Shown piece by piece: positions 16,994 to 26,796 of a DNA stretch of 64,000 nt (within the stretch, counting starts at the first letter, position 1; every line of letters starts with the position of its first letter). Location: NCBI GenBank assembly GCA_000949895.1, contig JWIT01000003.1:496001-560000 (forward strand). Reading direction: 5' to 3'. Below the pieces are notes generated by a model. That model was not told the origin of the DNA. It saw only the letters and a program-made list of their open reading frames with translations, and made no database searches. This stretch comes from Agrobacterium arsenijevicii (GTDB lineage: Bacteria; Pseudomonadota; Alphaproteobacteria; Rhizobiales; Rhizobiaceae). The translations under genes and the position numbers were made by a program.

Positions 16994-19050
16994 TTAAGAC
17001 CGAAATGCTGCGCTGGCGGAACCTCCTCATCTTTATGCTGCTGCTGCGCCTCGGGTTCTCCATCAACGTGCTGACCATGTTCGCCATGGTTCTCGCTATC
17101 GGCATCCTTGTCGACGACGCGATCGTCGTGGTCGAGAACGTCGAACGCATCATGGCCGAAGAAGGTCTTTCACCGAAAGCGGCTACACGCAAGGCAATGG
17201 GGCAGATCACGGGGGCGATCCTCGGAATCACGCTGGTTCTCGCCTGCGTCTTCATCCCGATGGCGTTTTTCCCCGGTTCGACAGGCATCATCTATCGCCA
17301 ATTCTCGCTTACGATGGTCGTCTCGATTGGCTTCTCGGCGTTTCTGGCGCTGTCGCTCACCCCTGCGCTCTGCGCTACCTTCCTCAAGCCGATCCCCAAG
17401 GGCCATCACCAGAAGAAGGGTCTCGCCGGCTGGTTCAACCGCAACTTCGACGGCCTCACCAACCGCTATGTCAGCGTTACCAACGGCATGGCGAAGCGTG
17501 CGGGCCGGATGATGGTCATATACCTTGCCCTCGTCGTGGGTCTCGGCTACCTGTTCATCAACCTGCCATCGGCCTTCGTACCGGCCGAGGATCAGGGCAA
17601 CCTGCTCGTTGACATCCAGGGACCGCCGGAAGCCAGTGCCAACCGCACCCAGGCATCCGTCCGGCAGATCGAGGAAATCTTCAAGACGGAACCGGGCGTT
17701 AAGGATGTCATTGCGATCCAGGGCTTCAGCTTCTCCGGAAGCGGCGCCAACGCAGCCCTGATGTTCGTCACCCTGAAAGACTGGAGCGAACGCGGCGAAG
17801 GCAACTCTGCGCAGGAAATCGCCGACCGTGTCAACATGTCCCTGTTCGGTCTGAAGGATGCGACCAGCTATGCCCTGTCGCCTCCGGCAATCGAAGGTTT
17901 CGGCTCCACGGGCGGTTTTGCCTTCCGCCTGCAGGATCGCAATGGTGTCGGCCAGGTCGCTCTCTCTGCAGCAGGAGCCGAACTGATGAAGAAGGCAAGC
18001 CAGAGCCCGGTGCTCACCAGCATGCGTGTGGAAGGTCTGCCGGATGCCGCACAGGTCCTGCTGGTGATTGACCGCGAGAAGGCGAACACGTTCGGCGTCA
18101 CCTTCGCCGACATCAACAACACGATCACCGCCAACCTCGGCTCGTCGTACATCAACGACTTCCCGAACGCGGGCCGCATGCAGCGCGTCATCGTGCAGGC
18201 AAAAGACCAGAGCCGTCTTCAGGTCGAGGATCTGCTCAAGCTCAACGTCCGCAACGCCAGCGGCGGCATGGTTCCTCTGTCGTCCTTCGCGATCGCCCAG
18301 TGGCAGAAGGGATCCCCGCAGATCGTCGGTTACAACGGTTATCCGACTGTCCGCATTGCGGGTGAACCTGCTCCCGGCAACTCGTCGGGTGCGGCGATCG
18401 CCGAGATGGAACGGTTTGCCGGCGAAATGCCTGATGGCATCGGCTTCGAGTGGACGGGTCAGTCGCTCGAGGAGATCAAGTCCGGCTCGCAGGCCCCATT
18501 CCTGTTTGGTATCAGCCTTCTCTTCGTCTTCCTGCTGCTCGCGGGTCTGTACGAAAGTTGGTCAATTCCGGTCTCGGTCATGCTCGTGGTGCCGCTCGGT
18601 GTCATCGGATGCGTCCTTGCCGTCACGCTCGCGGGAATGCCGAACGACATCTACTTCAAGGTGGGCCTGATCGCGATCATCGGTCTATCCGCGAAGAACG
18701 CGATCCTGATCATTGAGTTCGCCAAGGACAACTACGCCGAAGGCAAGCCGCTGCTGGAGTCGGCGATCGAGGCAGCGAAGCTTCGCTTCCGTCCGATCAT
18801 CATGACCTCACTCGCCTTCACGCTCGGCGTCGTGCCGCTGGCGATTGCCTCCGGTGCCAGCGCGGCCAGCCAGAACGCCATCGGTACTGCGGTTCTGGGC
18901 GGCATGATCTCTGCAACCATCCTTGCGGTGTTCTTCGTTCCGGCCTTCTTCGTCTTCGTCCTCAAGCTGTTCAGGACGAAGCGGCCGGAGGTAGACGATG
19001 CTGGAGCGAAATCCGAGACCACGCCAGTCGTTCACGGCTCCCACCCGTAA
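16994..19050 (+). pseudogene. RND multidrug efflux pump (AcrB/MexF type), 5' end lost at transposon junction
   Basis: The frame is open from inside the transposon end (first Met codon 16960) to 19050. From about 17044 it matches an RND inner-membrane pump: GFSINVLTMFAMVLAIGILVDDA, with the paired Asp residues of the proton relay, then VFIPMAFFPG, and a C-terminal GLSAKNAILIIEFAK. Intact pumps have about 1040-1060 residues; here only about 670 native residues remain, starting in the fourth membrane segment. The first membrane helix and porter subdomains PN1/PN2 are missing. Codons from 16994 to about 17043 (TEMLRWRNLLIFMLLLR) do not match the usual pump sequence, suggesting a small deletion or rearrangement too. 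The protein cannot be a working pump. Confidence 0.85.
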
Positions 19051-19171
19051 CCACGAATGCAGTCCGGGGTGCCCCCTCCTGGACTGCGAAGCTCCACCCC
19101 TTCTCCCCAGCGGGGGTGGAGCCGAGGATGAATGAATGCTGACAACAAACGCAATGAACGAGGTGAAGTCC

Positions 19172-19846
19172 ATGATCATGGTTTATCAAAGAAGCCTCGG
19201 CAGGGTCGACATTCTGGATCTGATCGGCCAGGGCGGACCGGTCGCGATCGATCAGTGCGATCTCGCCGACATCGACATGTCCGGTCTGGCAATGGCGGAA
19301 TGGCAGTTCAAGGGCTGCAACATGTCGGGTGCAACAGTCCGCGGCAGTGACCTCTCTGAGGCCCGCTTCGAGTCATGCCGGGGTGCCAGCGCCAATTTCC
19401 ATGGCGCCGTCTTGTCCTCCGCTGCCTTCCTGCGATCCGACTTCAACAACGCGTCCTTCGTGGAAACGAAGACGCACGGTACCAGCTTCGTCGAATGCAA
19501 ACTGACCGGAGCGAACCTGACCGGAACCCGTTCCATGGAGTTTGAGTTCCGCGACACATTGCTGGTCGACGCAGTGCTTCCCGGACTATCATTCCGCAAG
19601 GCGCGCATTGTCGGTGTCGATTTCGGCTTCGCGAACATTTCCGGATGCGATTTCCGCGAGGCGGTGTTCGATAAGTGCAGCCTGAGGGACACGCATCTCG
19701 CCGGAGCACGTTTTGAAGGTGCCGACTTACGTGGTGCAGATCTCGGTGGTCTCAAGATCAACGACGCTTCCAAGTTCTGGGGCTCAACGATCTCGAAAAG
19801 CCAGGCGGGCGACATTCTCTCCGAACTCGGTCTCGTGGTGATGTAG
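19172..19846 (+). CDS. Pentapeptide-repeat protein of the Qnr/MfpA type
   Basis: 224 residues from ATG 19172, chosen for GAGGTG seven bases upstream; ATG 19136 also has a GAGG. From residue about 25 to 205 the chain reads as consecutive pentapeptides with a central Leu or Phe (CDLADIDMSGLAM, then CNMSGATVRGSDLSEARF, later GARFEGADLRGADL), which fold as a right-handed quadrilateral beta-helix resembling B-DNA. Qnr and MfpA proteins of this length bind gyrase and can protect it from quinolones. The gene follows the broken RND pump by about 120 bases, so it was probably the last gene of that efflux operon; its promoter may now be lost. DNA gyrase protection is inference. Confidence 0.8.
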   Translation: MIMVYQRSLGRVDILDLIGQGGPVAIDQCDLADIDMSGLAMAEWQFKGCNMSGATVRGSDLSEARFESCRGASANFHGAVLSSAAFLRSDFNNASFVETKTHGTSFVECKLTGANLTGTRSMEFEFRDTLLVDAVLPGLSFRKARIVGVDFGFANISGCDFREAVFDKCSLRDTHLAGARFEGADLRGADLGGLKINDASKFWGSTISKSQAGDILSELGLVVM

Positions 19847-20507
19847 CGTATCGCAGCGGAATCCATCGCGACTATTCCGATCTACAGAGGATGCGAAACA
19901 GGTGCCTGATTGGTCTCGCCTTCCGCGCCACCACGGTCATCGCGATCTGCACACTTGCGAGTCCCTGTGTCAGCAAGCGGACAGTATTATGGCACGGCCC
20001 GGATGCGACACCCTCGTCGATAGCGGCCGCCGGGTCGAAACATGAATATCCAAAGGCAGCGCTGGAGGCGTTTCGTCAGCGCTCTAACAGCACGTCGCTC
20101 GCTCCTATTGACGTACGCTACTTGGCTCAGCTGAGCGGGATGTCGGACTTGAGAGGCGAGCTTGTGGCTTTTTTCCTTCGTGCCTGAATAAGGCAACAGG
20201 GGCTGATCTAATCGCATGCAACAAATACACTACGTGTTGCGAATGACATCTTACGAAAAGCAACAAACGAACCCAGGGCCGCTGTGCAACGGCAGAATTT
20301 AACTGAATATGTCGAGAACCTCGGCAGCAGAACGCATTCGGTCCACTCACTCACCCAGCTACAGGATCGAAACTGCACTCTTTGGAACTAATGGATCAAT
20401 TGAATGATCGCGTTTCCGCGCTACATCGAAGCGTAACGCTTCCTTTCACCCGCAACGAAACATGCCACTCGATCTCAGCTCAATATCGTAGCCGCTGGCC
20501 ACAGCGA
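19847..20507. other. Intergenic region without a convincing gene
   Basis: 660 bases between the pentapeptide-repeat gene and the convergent exported-protein gene. A 98-codon plus-strand frame (19891-20187) has a hydrophobic N-terminus but no Shine-Dalgarno, and its composition is unlike its neighbours. I see no RNA gene or clear terminator. Confidence 0.5.
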
Positions 20508-21053
20508 CTATTCACCGGGCAACTTCACATTCATATCGTAGGAGCAGCCGACCAGCGTTTTGCCCGGGTGGCTGCTGACGGTCGAAATATTGCGTGTGAT
20601 ACGCGTGGTGATGGTCCAGCCTGTTTCCTGATCCTTCTCGGCCTTGTTTGTCAGTTCGCGCTCTCCAAGAAATTTGTTCAATCCTGGAAAGCTGTTTGGA
20701 ATTTTTTCCTGACGCGCCAATTCGCTGGGATCGACAACATCGAGAACCGCAAGCACGGCATTGGCGCTGAACACGATGGTACGGGTTTTATGGCCGGCAA
20801 TTTCAATCGGAGACGGAAGCCGATATTGCGACAGGAGCAGGTTGTTGGATTCCTGTTTCTTCCAGCCTCTTTTTTTGAAGCCGCCATCCTCGTCACTCAG
20901 GGTTACGGAAAACCCCATATACTGGGGCGCGTCGAGTTTGCAGTTGATGGCATCAACGATATTTACGGCGTCCGGATCATACTCTTTTTCGGCTTGAGCC
21001 AGAGCCGTGGTCAGTATCAGGAATAGTCCCGTGAGCGACATGCGCGCTATCAT
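20508..21053 (-). CDS. Exported hypothetical protein
   Basis: 181 residues with a signal peptide (MIARMSLTGLFLILTTALAQA, cleavage near residue 21). The mature protein has two cysteines (in INCKLDAPQ and VGCSYDMN), which may form a disulfide in the periplasm. No family is recognised. The gene is transcribed alone, divergent from the RDD gene with 127 bases between. The stop at 20508 is followed by the empty region. Its coding style (G+C, codon choice) appears a little lower than the core genes, so it may be a lineage-specific gene. Confidence 0.65.
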   Translation of the reverse strand: MIARMSLTGLFLILTTALAQAEKEYDPDAVNIVDAINCKLDAPQYMGFSVTLSDEDGGFKKRGWKKQESNNLLLSQYRLPSPIEIAGHKTRTIVFSANAVLAVLDVVDPSELARQEKIPNSFPGLNKFLGERELTNKAEKDQETGWTITTRITRNISTVSSHPGKTLVGCSYDMNVKLPGE

Positions 21054-21180
21054 TTTTCAATCTCCATGCTTTGAACCCACCCTGCACATTTTGAGATCAG
21101 CCGACAGCTATTTCAGCGATTTGATTAATGCGGGATCATCGGTAGTCTGTATCGGTGTTTTCGCTGTCCAAGGATGAATC

Positions 21181-21561
21181 ATGATTTTCAAACGCATCAT
21201 CGCAGGCATAGTCGATCTCATCCTGCTCTTCGGCGTGGCGTTTGCGCCGACATTGATCGCAGCAGAATGGCTGCCGCAATATATGGATGCTCCGGCGGGA
21301 CAACCGCCGACGCCGCTTATGGGCGTCACACTTTTATGGCTGGCATTGGTGTTGTTTTGTTATTTTCCGGCCTTTGAGAGCAGCGCATTGATGGCCACTC
21401 CCGGAAAACTACTCATGCAGTTGAAAGTCGTCCGGCGCACTGGCGAAAGGCTGACTTATACACAAGCGCTCTACCGCATGGTGTTTGGCCCGCTCGCAAT
21501 ATGGTTCCTGCCCTGGTATCGCGACCAATATTCGGGAGGGGCGATCGTAAAGGATCGTTGA
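21181..21561 (+). CDS. RDD family membrane protein
   Basis: 126 residues. The N-terminal FKRIIAGIVDLILLF carries the Arg and Asp of the RDD domain, and the third conserved Asp region is replaced by the usual ATPGKLLMQLKVVRRTGERLT loop. Hydrophobic segments lie near residues 8-27, 48-66 and 98-113. RDD proteins are short inner-membrane proteins; some act in Na+ or compatible-solute transport, but most have no known role. The gene stands between the divergent exported protein gene and the convergent methyltransferase operon. A strong Shine-Dalgarno is not evident (AAGGATGAATC before the ATG). Confidence 0.75.
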   Translation: MIFKRIIAGIVDLILLFGVAFAPTLIAAEWLPQYMDAPAGQPPTPLMGVTLLWLALVLFCYFPAFESSALMATPGKLLMQLKVVRRTGERLTYTQALYRMVFGPLAIWFLPWYRDQYSGGAIVKDR

Positions 21562-21635
21562 CCTCGTGGGGCGTCATGGAGCCCCCTCACCTTTTCCGTT
21601 CTCCCTTGCTTTCCCTTTCCCCCTTGCTTTCCATT

Positions 21636-22409
21636 TCAAGGGCGGCGGCAGGTCAGGATGAAACGTCGGTAGACGAAGGTTCGCAGCCTGTTGCGCAGGT
21701 TGGTATTTTTCCGCTGCGCTCTGGCGATTGGGTCATGTGAGTGCAGTTCAATGCCGGTAAATCCGGCGGCGATCAGGAGCGGCGTCAGCATCTCGGGCCG
21801 CAGCCCCTGCCCGAACGGAAGCGCCTTCATGATTGCGGCATGGTGGCTGCTCTGGGCGCCGTCATAGTTCCTGTCCGGCCCCACCAAGAGATCGATGAGC
21901 CGGATCAACAGGCTTGCAACACGTCCTGCCGGCTTTGGCGTCGCCCAGTCGCCATCGAAGAACAGAAGGCGGCCGCCGGGACGGAGCAGCCCGAACCACT
22001 CGCGGAAAGTCGCCTCGGGCTCAGTCAACGTCCAGACCAGATGCCTGCAAATGATCGCATCATAGGATTGATCCGGTTCCATGGTGTTTTCGGCATCCGC
22101 CATGATGAAACGCAGCCTTGGTTTCCCGGCGTGCTTGGCGCGCGCGACGGATAACATTGCCTCCGAAAAATCGAGTGCCGTGACGTCGTGACCGAGATCG
22201 TGAATGAGCCGCGTCACCTCGCCGGTGCCACAAGCCAGCTCAAGGATGTGTTTTGGCTCTGTGCCCACCAGATCCCGGATCGGTTTCTGCCATGCGTCTG
22301 CCTCTGGGCCAGCTGCGATCTTGTGTCCAAAAGCCAGATCGAAAGTCTCGGATCTTTTCGACCAATAATCGCGGATTTCCTCCTTGAGATCGAAATTGCC
22401 GCCATCCAT
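21636..22409 (-). CDS. Class I SAM-dependent methyltransferase
   Basis: 257 residues from ATG 22409, with AGAGGACC eight bases upstream. Motif I is ILELACGTGEVT (residues about 54-65), followed by VTALDFSEAML (motif post-I acidic residue), then MADAENT and ICRHLVWTL (motif IV region) and LLRPGGRLLFFDGD. The ubiquinone/menaquinone methyltransferase-like fold binds S-adenosylmethionine; the substrate is unknown. It lies 40 bases after the second permease of the riboswitch-controlled ABC operon and is probably its last gene. In that context it could modify a metal-binding small molecule, but no biosynthetic partner gene is present (inference). Confidence 0.85.
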   Translation of the reverse strand: MDGGNFDLKEEIRDYWSKRSETFDLAFGHKIAAGPEADAWQKPIRDLVGTEPKHILELACGTGEVTRLIHDLGHDVTALDFSEAMLSVARAKHAGKPRLRFIMADAENTMEPDQSYDAIICRHLVWTLTEPEATFREWFGLLRPGGRLLFFDGDWATPKPAGRVASLLIRLIDLLVGPDRNYDGAQSSHHAAIMKALPFGQGLRPEMLTPLLIAAGFTGIELHSHDPIARAQRKNTNLRNRLRTFVYRRFILTCRRP

Positions 22410-22449
22410 CGGTTGGTCCTCTATGTATTGAATATTGTTGCAGAAATGG

Positions 22450-23211
22450 TCAGTCGGAAGTGTCGAATAACGCGTTGAGCGTTGCGACCGTCACGGCGAT
22501 TGCGACACCGGGCCAGATCATCAGGCTTGGATGGTCGAAGATGAAAACGCGATATTCGAACAGCATAGAACCCCAGTCCGGTTTCGACGGATCCGCACCA
22601 AGGCCGATAAAGGCGAGCGAAGCATAGGCGGTAACCGCAAAACCCGCCTGATTGCCGCTATGGGTAACCATCAACGGCAGGATGTTTGGCAGAAGATGGC
22701 GAATGATCATCCTGAATGGTGGAACCCCCAGCGCTTCCGCCGCATGAACGAAGGTTTGTCCAAGCACGCGCTGGCTGAGTGAATGGGCAAACAGCGCCGT
22801 CGGTCCTATGCCGGCAAGACCGAGCGCTACTCCCGCTGTCATCGGCGTCAGGCCGAAAACCGCGGCTGTCGTCAGCGCGATGATCAACGTCGGCACGGTG
22901 ATGAAAAATTCGCAGCAGCGCAACAAAGCGCGCTCTTTCCAGCCACCCAACACAGCAGCGCTGGTGCCTAGCAATGTTCCTCCGGTAAAGGCGATGAAAC
23001 CGACCGAGAAAACCACCAGCGCCGTGCGCCATCCGCCCGCCATGATGCGGGAAAGAAGATCGCGGCCGAGATGGTCGGTTCCAAGCAGATGGCTCGCCGT
23101 CATGCCCGAATGGCGGGCAAGAATATCCACGGCATCCGGGTCATATGGCTGCCAGAAGAGGCTCGCAAGCAGGAACAGGAGCAATGCGGCAAGTGCGAAA
23201 TACCGGATCAT
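22450..23211 (-). CDS. ABC transporter permease, DppC/NikC type
   Basis: 253 residues from ATG 23211, which overlaps the stop of the upstream permease by four bases; the longer frame to 23688 is the upstream permease read in another frame. The protein starts MIRYFALAALLLFLLASLF and shows five to six membrane segments. The HLLGTDHLGRDLLSRI motif (residues about 47-62) is the signature of the DppC/OppC/NikC family. The EAA loop is seen as VHAAEALGVPPFRMIIRHLLPN. It forms the membrane channel with the partner permease. No ATP-binding subunit follows in this operon. Confidence 0.9.
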   Translation of the reverse strand: MIRYFALAALLLFLLASLFWQPYDPDAVDILARHSGMTASHLLGTDHLGRDLLSRIMAGGWRTALVVFSVGFIAFTGGTLLGTSAAVLGGWKERALLRCCEFFITVPTLIIALTTAAVFGLTPMTAGVALGLAGIGPTALFAHSLSQRVLGQTFVHAAEALGVPPFRMIIRHLLPNILPLMVTHSGNQAGFAVTAYASLAFIGLGADPSKPDWGSMLFEYRVFIFDHPSLMIWPGVAIAVTVATLNALFDTSD

Positions 23212-24125
23212 CGGGTGAGCCGGGGATCGAGAAAACGTTGGAGTATCTGGACGACGAGGTTCATGACAAGCAGCCACAGCGCGATGACCATGACATAGGC
23301 CTGCAGCACCATCTGATCGCGGACAGCAATGCTCTGCACGAGAAACTGGCTGAGACCCGGAAGATTGAAGAGAATTTCCATGGTCGCCGTCGAGCCGATC
23401 ACCCAGCCCGCCTCGGAGCGCACCGCCGAAAGCAAAGCGTAAAAAGCGCCACGATGCGCGTGACGCCAGAGAGCCTGCCGCCGCGAAAGCCCCTTGGCGA
23501 GAGCGGTGCGGAAATATGGCTGCCGCATCGTTTCCAGCATGTCTCGCCGATAGACGCGCGCGAAGACGGCGGCCGAATGCGAAGCTATCAGCATGACCGG
23601 CAACACGATCGCGTTGGCGTCGGTCGCGAAGGGACGGATCCACCGTAGCTGGACACCGAGAACCCAGAGCAAAACGAGCCCGAGCCAAAAGCCGGGCACT
23701 GCCTGGACGAAAACTGAAAACGCGCGGCTGGCCCGGTCAATAATTCCGCTTGGTCGCGCCGCCGCAAAGAAACCGATCGGCACAGCGACGGCGATGGCGA
23801 TGAGCATGCCGGAAAGGCCTAGCATAAGCGAGATGGGAAGACGCTCGCGAAACTCCGCGAAAACGGGTTCGCCGGTGCGGAAGGACCGCCCCCAGTCACC
23901 GGTCACAAAATCCGCAAGCCAATGCAGATAGCGCAGAAGAAGGGGCTGATCGAGGCCCCATTCTTCCCGGAGCGCGGCCACGGTTTCACTCGTGGCCGTC
24001 AGGTTCCAGACCCTGATGGCAATTTGCACCGGATCGGCAGGCATCAGGGCAATAAGCGTGAAGGATGCCAGCGAGAGCGCAAGCATTGCCAACACAGAGC
24101 GTATGCCGAACCGGAACAATTGCAT
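23208..24125 (-). CDS. ABC transporter permease, DppB/NikB type
   Basis: 305 residues starting MQLFRFGIRSVLAMLALS with ATG 24125. Six membrane segments are expected. The sequence RVWNLTATSETVAALREEWGLDQPLLLRYLHWL is the usual first periplasmic region of DppB/NikB permeases, and the EAA loop reads YFRTALAKGLSRRQALWRHAHRG. It overlaps the next permease by four bases and starts six bases after the binding-protein stop, so all three are one transcription unit. The class imports peptides, nickel, or metal-metallophore complexes; upstream regulation points to a metal substrate. Confidence 0.9.
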   Translation of the reverse strand: MQLFRFGIRSVLAMLALSLASFTLIALMPADPVQIAIRVWNLTATSETVAALREEWGLDQPLLLRYLHWLADFVTGDWGRSFRTGEPVFAEFRERLPISLMLGLSGMLIAIAVAVPIGFFAAARPSGIIDRASRAFSVFVQAVPGFWLGLVLLWVLGVQLRWIRPFATDANAIVLPVMLIASHSAAVFARVYRRDMLETMRQPYFRTALAKGLSRRQALWRHAHRGAFYALLSAVRSEAGWVIGSTATMEILFNLPGLSQFLVQSIAVRDQMVLQAYVMVIALWLLVMNLVVQILQRFLDPRLTR

Positions 24126-24131
24126 CAGAAC

Positions 24132-25628
24132 TTACTTGGCCTCGCCAATGTCGGCTCGCAGGACATAATAGTCCGAGCCCCAGGGTTCGTAATTCTGGAG
24201 CCGTTTCGAAAGACCGACATACCAGACCGGCGAAACCAGGAAGGAGGCCGGAACGTCCGTGAACAGTTTTGCCTGCGCATCTAGAGCGATTGCGGCCCGC
24301 TCATTGGCCTCACCCGCCGTGGCAAAGCGGTCGAGGATGGCGTCGAAATCCGCAGAAACATATTTCGCATAGTTGAGCGAAGCGCCGCTGCGCAGCATCG
24401 AGTTGAGGAAGAAGGCAGGATCGCCATTGGGCGCGGTATGTTGCGCCCAGAGCGCGATATCGAACTCGCCGGCAGCCGCCACATCCTGAATGTTTTCAAC
24501 GACCTTCGTGTCAAGCTGGATGCCGACCCGGGCGAGCTGTGCCTTCACGACAGGCAGCATGGTCACGAGATCGGGGCGCTGCGGATAGGTGATGGCGAGC
24601 AGGCGTAGCGGCACGCCATCCTTTGCGCGGTTCCCTGCCCCGTCCTTGACCCATCCCGCTTCATCAAGAAGCGCTTCGGCTTTTTTAATGTCTGTCGGCC
24701 GGGGCTGCTTTCCGGCAAAGGGGAAGTAGGCTGCATAAGCGCCGGTTGCCGGCTCACCGCCGTTGATCGCGGCAGCCAGTTCCTTGCGGTCAAAGGTCAG
24801 GTCCAGTGCCTCGCGCACTTTTACGTCGGTGGTAATCGGTCGCTTGGTATTGAGGAAGGCGAGATATTGGTAACCGACCGGAAACGACTTGATCGTCAGG
24901 TCCGGATTGCCTTCCAGCCGCTTCACGACCTCCGAAGGTAGTCCGAAGGCGAGGTCCAGCTCGCCCGATTCCAGCGCAAGGGTCATGCTTTGCGCGTCGC
25001 CGAACCTGCGGAAATCGACAGGAGACCGGGAACCTGCATCGGTAAAATGCGTATTCGGCGCCAGTTTAAGCGACGTATCCGCCTTGAAATCCGCGATCTG
25101 ATACGGCCCGGTGAAAAGAGCCTTGCCATCGGCGGCAGGCGTATAGGCAACCAGTGGCCACTCCGCAAACAGCGCCTGCAGGAAGGAAACGGGTTTCTCC
25201 GTGGTGATGTTGAGCGTCAGCGCGTCGGCCGCTTTAAAACCCAGCTTTCCACCCGTCGCGAGCGCCGCCTTGTTGGTTGCGAAAGTATGCTCGAAACCGG
25301 CAGCGAGCGCTGCTGCCGTTACCGGAGAACCATCGGAAAAGGCGCGGTCCGGTTTCAGCATCACAGTCCAGGTCAAGTCGCTGATACGTTCGGCTTTCTC
25401 GGCAAGCCCAGGCACAAGCCGGCCATCCTTGTCTACGGTAAAGAGGTTTTCACCCACGCCGTGACTGACGAGAGCCCAGCCGTTCGAGCCCTTTGCCGGA
25501 TCGAGGCCGCTTGTGATGTAGGTGGCGCCGACGCGCAACGGTTCGGTTGCGAGGGCATTGGCTGCCGTTCCCGTAATGAAAGCCGCAAGCCCGGCTGCCG
25601 CCAGACGCGAAAAGCTCTTTGCCGACAT
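24132..25628 (-). CDS. ABC transporter substrate-binding protein, peptide/nickel type (SBP family 5)
   Basis: 498 residues from ATG 25628, preceded by AGAGGA at a good distance; the open frame runs further upstream but that part overlaps the previous gene. The signal peptide is MSAKSFSRLAAAGLAAFITGTAANALA. The mature protein shows the family order: LDPAKGSNGW, LVPGLAEKAERISDLTWTVMLKPDRAFSDGSPVTA, then VREALDLTFDRKELA. The family binds peptides, nickel or nickel/cobalt metallophores in the periplasm. It is preceded by the CbiX-like gene and, beyond that, by a cobalamin riboswitch. Cobalt or a cobalt-containing complex is therefore the likely ligand, though not shown. Confidence 0.88.
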   Translation of the reverse strand: MSAKSFSRLAAAGLAAFITGTAANALATEPLRVGATYITSGLDPAKGSNGWALVSHGVGENLFTVDKDGRLVPGLAEKAERISDLTWTVMLKPDRAFSDGSPVTAAALAAGFEHTFATNKAALATGGKLGFKAADALTLNITTEKPVSFLQALFAEWPLVAYTPAADGKALFTGPYQIADFKADTSLKLAPNTHFTDAGSRSPVDFRRFGDAQSMTLALESGELDLAFGLPSEVVKRLEGNPDLTIKSFPVGYQYLAFLNTKRPITTDVKVREALDLTFDRKELAAAINGGEPATGAYAAYFPFAGKQPRPTDIKKAEALLDEAGWVKDGAGNRAKDGVPLRLLAITYPQRPDLVTMLPVVKAQLARVGIQLDTKVVENIQDVAAAGEFDIALWAQHTAPNGDPAFFLNSMLRSGASLNYAKYVSADFDAILDRFATAGEANERAAIALDAQAKLFTDVPASFLVSPVWYVGLSKRLQNYEPWGSDYYVLRADIGEAK

Positions 25629-25644
25629 TATGTTTCCTCTCATG

Positions 25645-26436
25645 CTATTCGGATAGATTGCGCAGCCGCTGTTTGCGACCGGTCGGGTGATAGGCGAAAT
25701 CGTCGACAACACACCCGCCGAGCAGGTGTTCGGCAACGATGCGATCGACAGCTTCCTCGGTGACGCCACCGTAATAGGTGCCTTCGGGAAAGACCTGCAT
25801 GACTGGTGCAAGGTTGCAGGGCCCGAGACAGGTCGATTTGGCCGTCATGGTGCCCTCGCCGGTTACCCTGAGCTTCTGCCGTTCCTGCTGGTTACGCAGG
25901 TGGCCCCAGATCACGTCCGCGCCCGCCGAATTACACGGACCGCCCTGACAGACGAGAACGCGGCGCTTCTGCGCAGGCACCAGCGACCCCTCCGTCGCCG
26001 GGCGCAGTGAGGGTGAAAGATCAAGCTCCTGGGCCGTTTCGACGAGGTCTTCGAGAAGACGCGCCATCAGGTCGCTGGAGGTGGGGTTGGCCGCGATTGA
26101 AAGCGATGGCCACGGGCGCGGATCCGCCGCCCGCCATCGTTTCAGGGTCTTGGTCAGCCAGTTGTGAAAGCTCGGTTCCAAGGGCAGCATCAGCGGCACG
26201 AGGAGGACATTGCCGACATCCTCATCGATAAGCTCGAACAGCGCTTCACGCAAAGACGGCGTGCCTTGCTCGGTGAACGCGAAACGAACGGTTTTCGCTC
26301 CGCGCAGCTGGCCGGCGAGCGCTGCCAGACGCTGCATGTCCTGATGCGGTGCTGCCGCAAACGCCGATTTGGCGACAAGCAGCACGGCGTCGGGCGCGGA
26401 TGGCTTTCGGTTGGTTGGTTGGGTCTCGGTTGTCAC
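25645..26436 (-). CDS. CbiX-like chelatase domain fused to a thioredoxin-like [2Fe-2S] ferredoxin
   Basis: 263 residues from GTG 26436 (GAGG just upstream). Residues 15-135 resemble the sirohydrochlorin-chelatase/CbiX fold (AVLLVAKSAF, then FTEQGTPSLREALFEL, then VLLVPLMLPLEPSFHNWL), but the usual His of the first motif (HGS) is absent, so chelatase activity is uncertain. Residues 158-245 form a [2Fe-2S] ferredoxin-like domain with CQGGPC and STCLGPCNLAP supplying four Cys. Such proteins are encoded with cobalamin and cobalt genes. The gene is the first in its operon, downstream of the cobalamin riboswitch. It may handle cobalt or sirohydrochlorin, or sense iron-sulfur state; this is inference. 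Confidence 0.8.
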   Translation of the reverse strand: MTTETQPTNRKPSAPDAVLLVAKSAFAAAPHQDMQRLAALAGQLRGAKTVRFAFTEQGTPSLREALFELIDEDVGNVLLVPLMLPLEPSFHNWLTKTLKRWRAADPRPWPSLSIAANPTSSDLMARLLEDLVETAQELDLSPSLRPATEGSLVPAQKRRVLVCQGGPCNSAGADVIWGHLRNQQERQKLRVTGEGTMTAKSTCLGPCNLAPVMQVFPEGTYYGGVTEEAVDRIVAEHLLGGCVVDDFAYHPTGRKQRLRNLSE

Positions 26437-26540
26437 AATGCCTCATTCACGAGGCGGCAACGAAAATGACGGGCCTCCGACGCAATGCCGGAACAGCCAT
26501 CATCCCCATGGCACCCCCCGACCACGGAATTACAATTTGT

Positions 26541-26715
26541 CAGGCAGGTCTCCTGGCTTGCGGGTCAAAGCCACCTCGCCCGTCTTCCCGGCATCGCTGC
26601 CAGTGACATTGTGGGCGATCGGCTCACCGCTTACAGTTGCGGGACAGCTCCGGGTTTTCACCGGATTCCCTCTTAGCTTCCACCGGGTGGCGGAAGAACC
26701 GTGACGGAGCGAACC
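26541..26715 (-). promoter_or_regulatory. Cobalamin riboswitch
   Basis: On the minus strand the region reads in order: GGTTC start, GGAATCCGGTGAAAACCCGG, GCTGTCCCGCAACTGTAA, CACTGGC, GGGAAG with CGGGCGAG, and the B12 box AGCCAGGAGACCTGCC at its 3' end (26541-26560 region). These are the conserved blocks of the adenosylcobalamin riboswitch. It ends about 105 bases before the GTG of the CbiX-like gene and should reduce that operon when cobalamin is plentiful. Confidence 0.95.
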
Positions 26716-26796
26716 TACACTGCCGCCGGTCGCTGTCAACCGCCTGCACAGGTAGTTCAACTTCGATATGAAAGACCTCTTCGTTTGCGTGATTGT

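Noticed and set aside
23212..23688. N-terminal extension of the second ABC permease
   Set aside because: The first 159 codons are the upstream permease gene in another frame; the true ATG is at 23211 with a four-base overlap.
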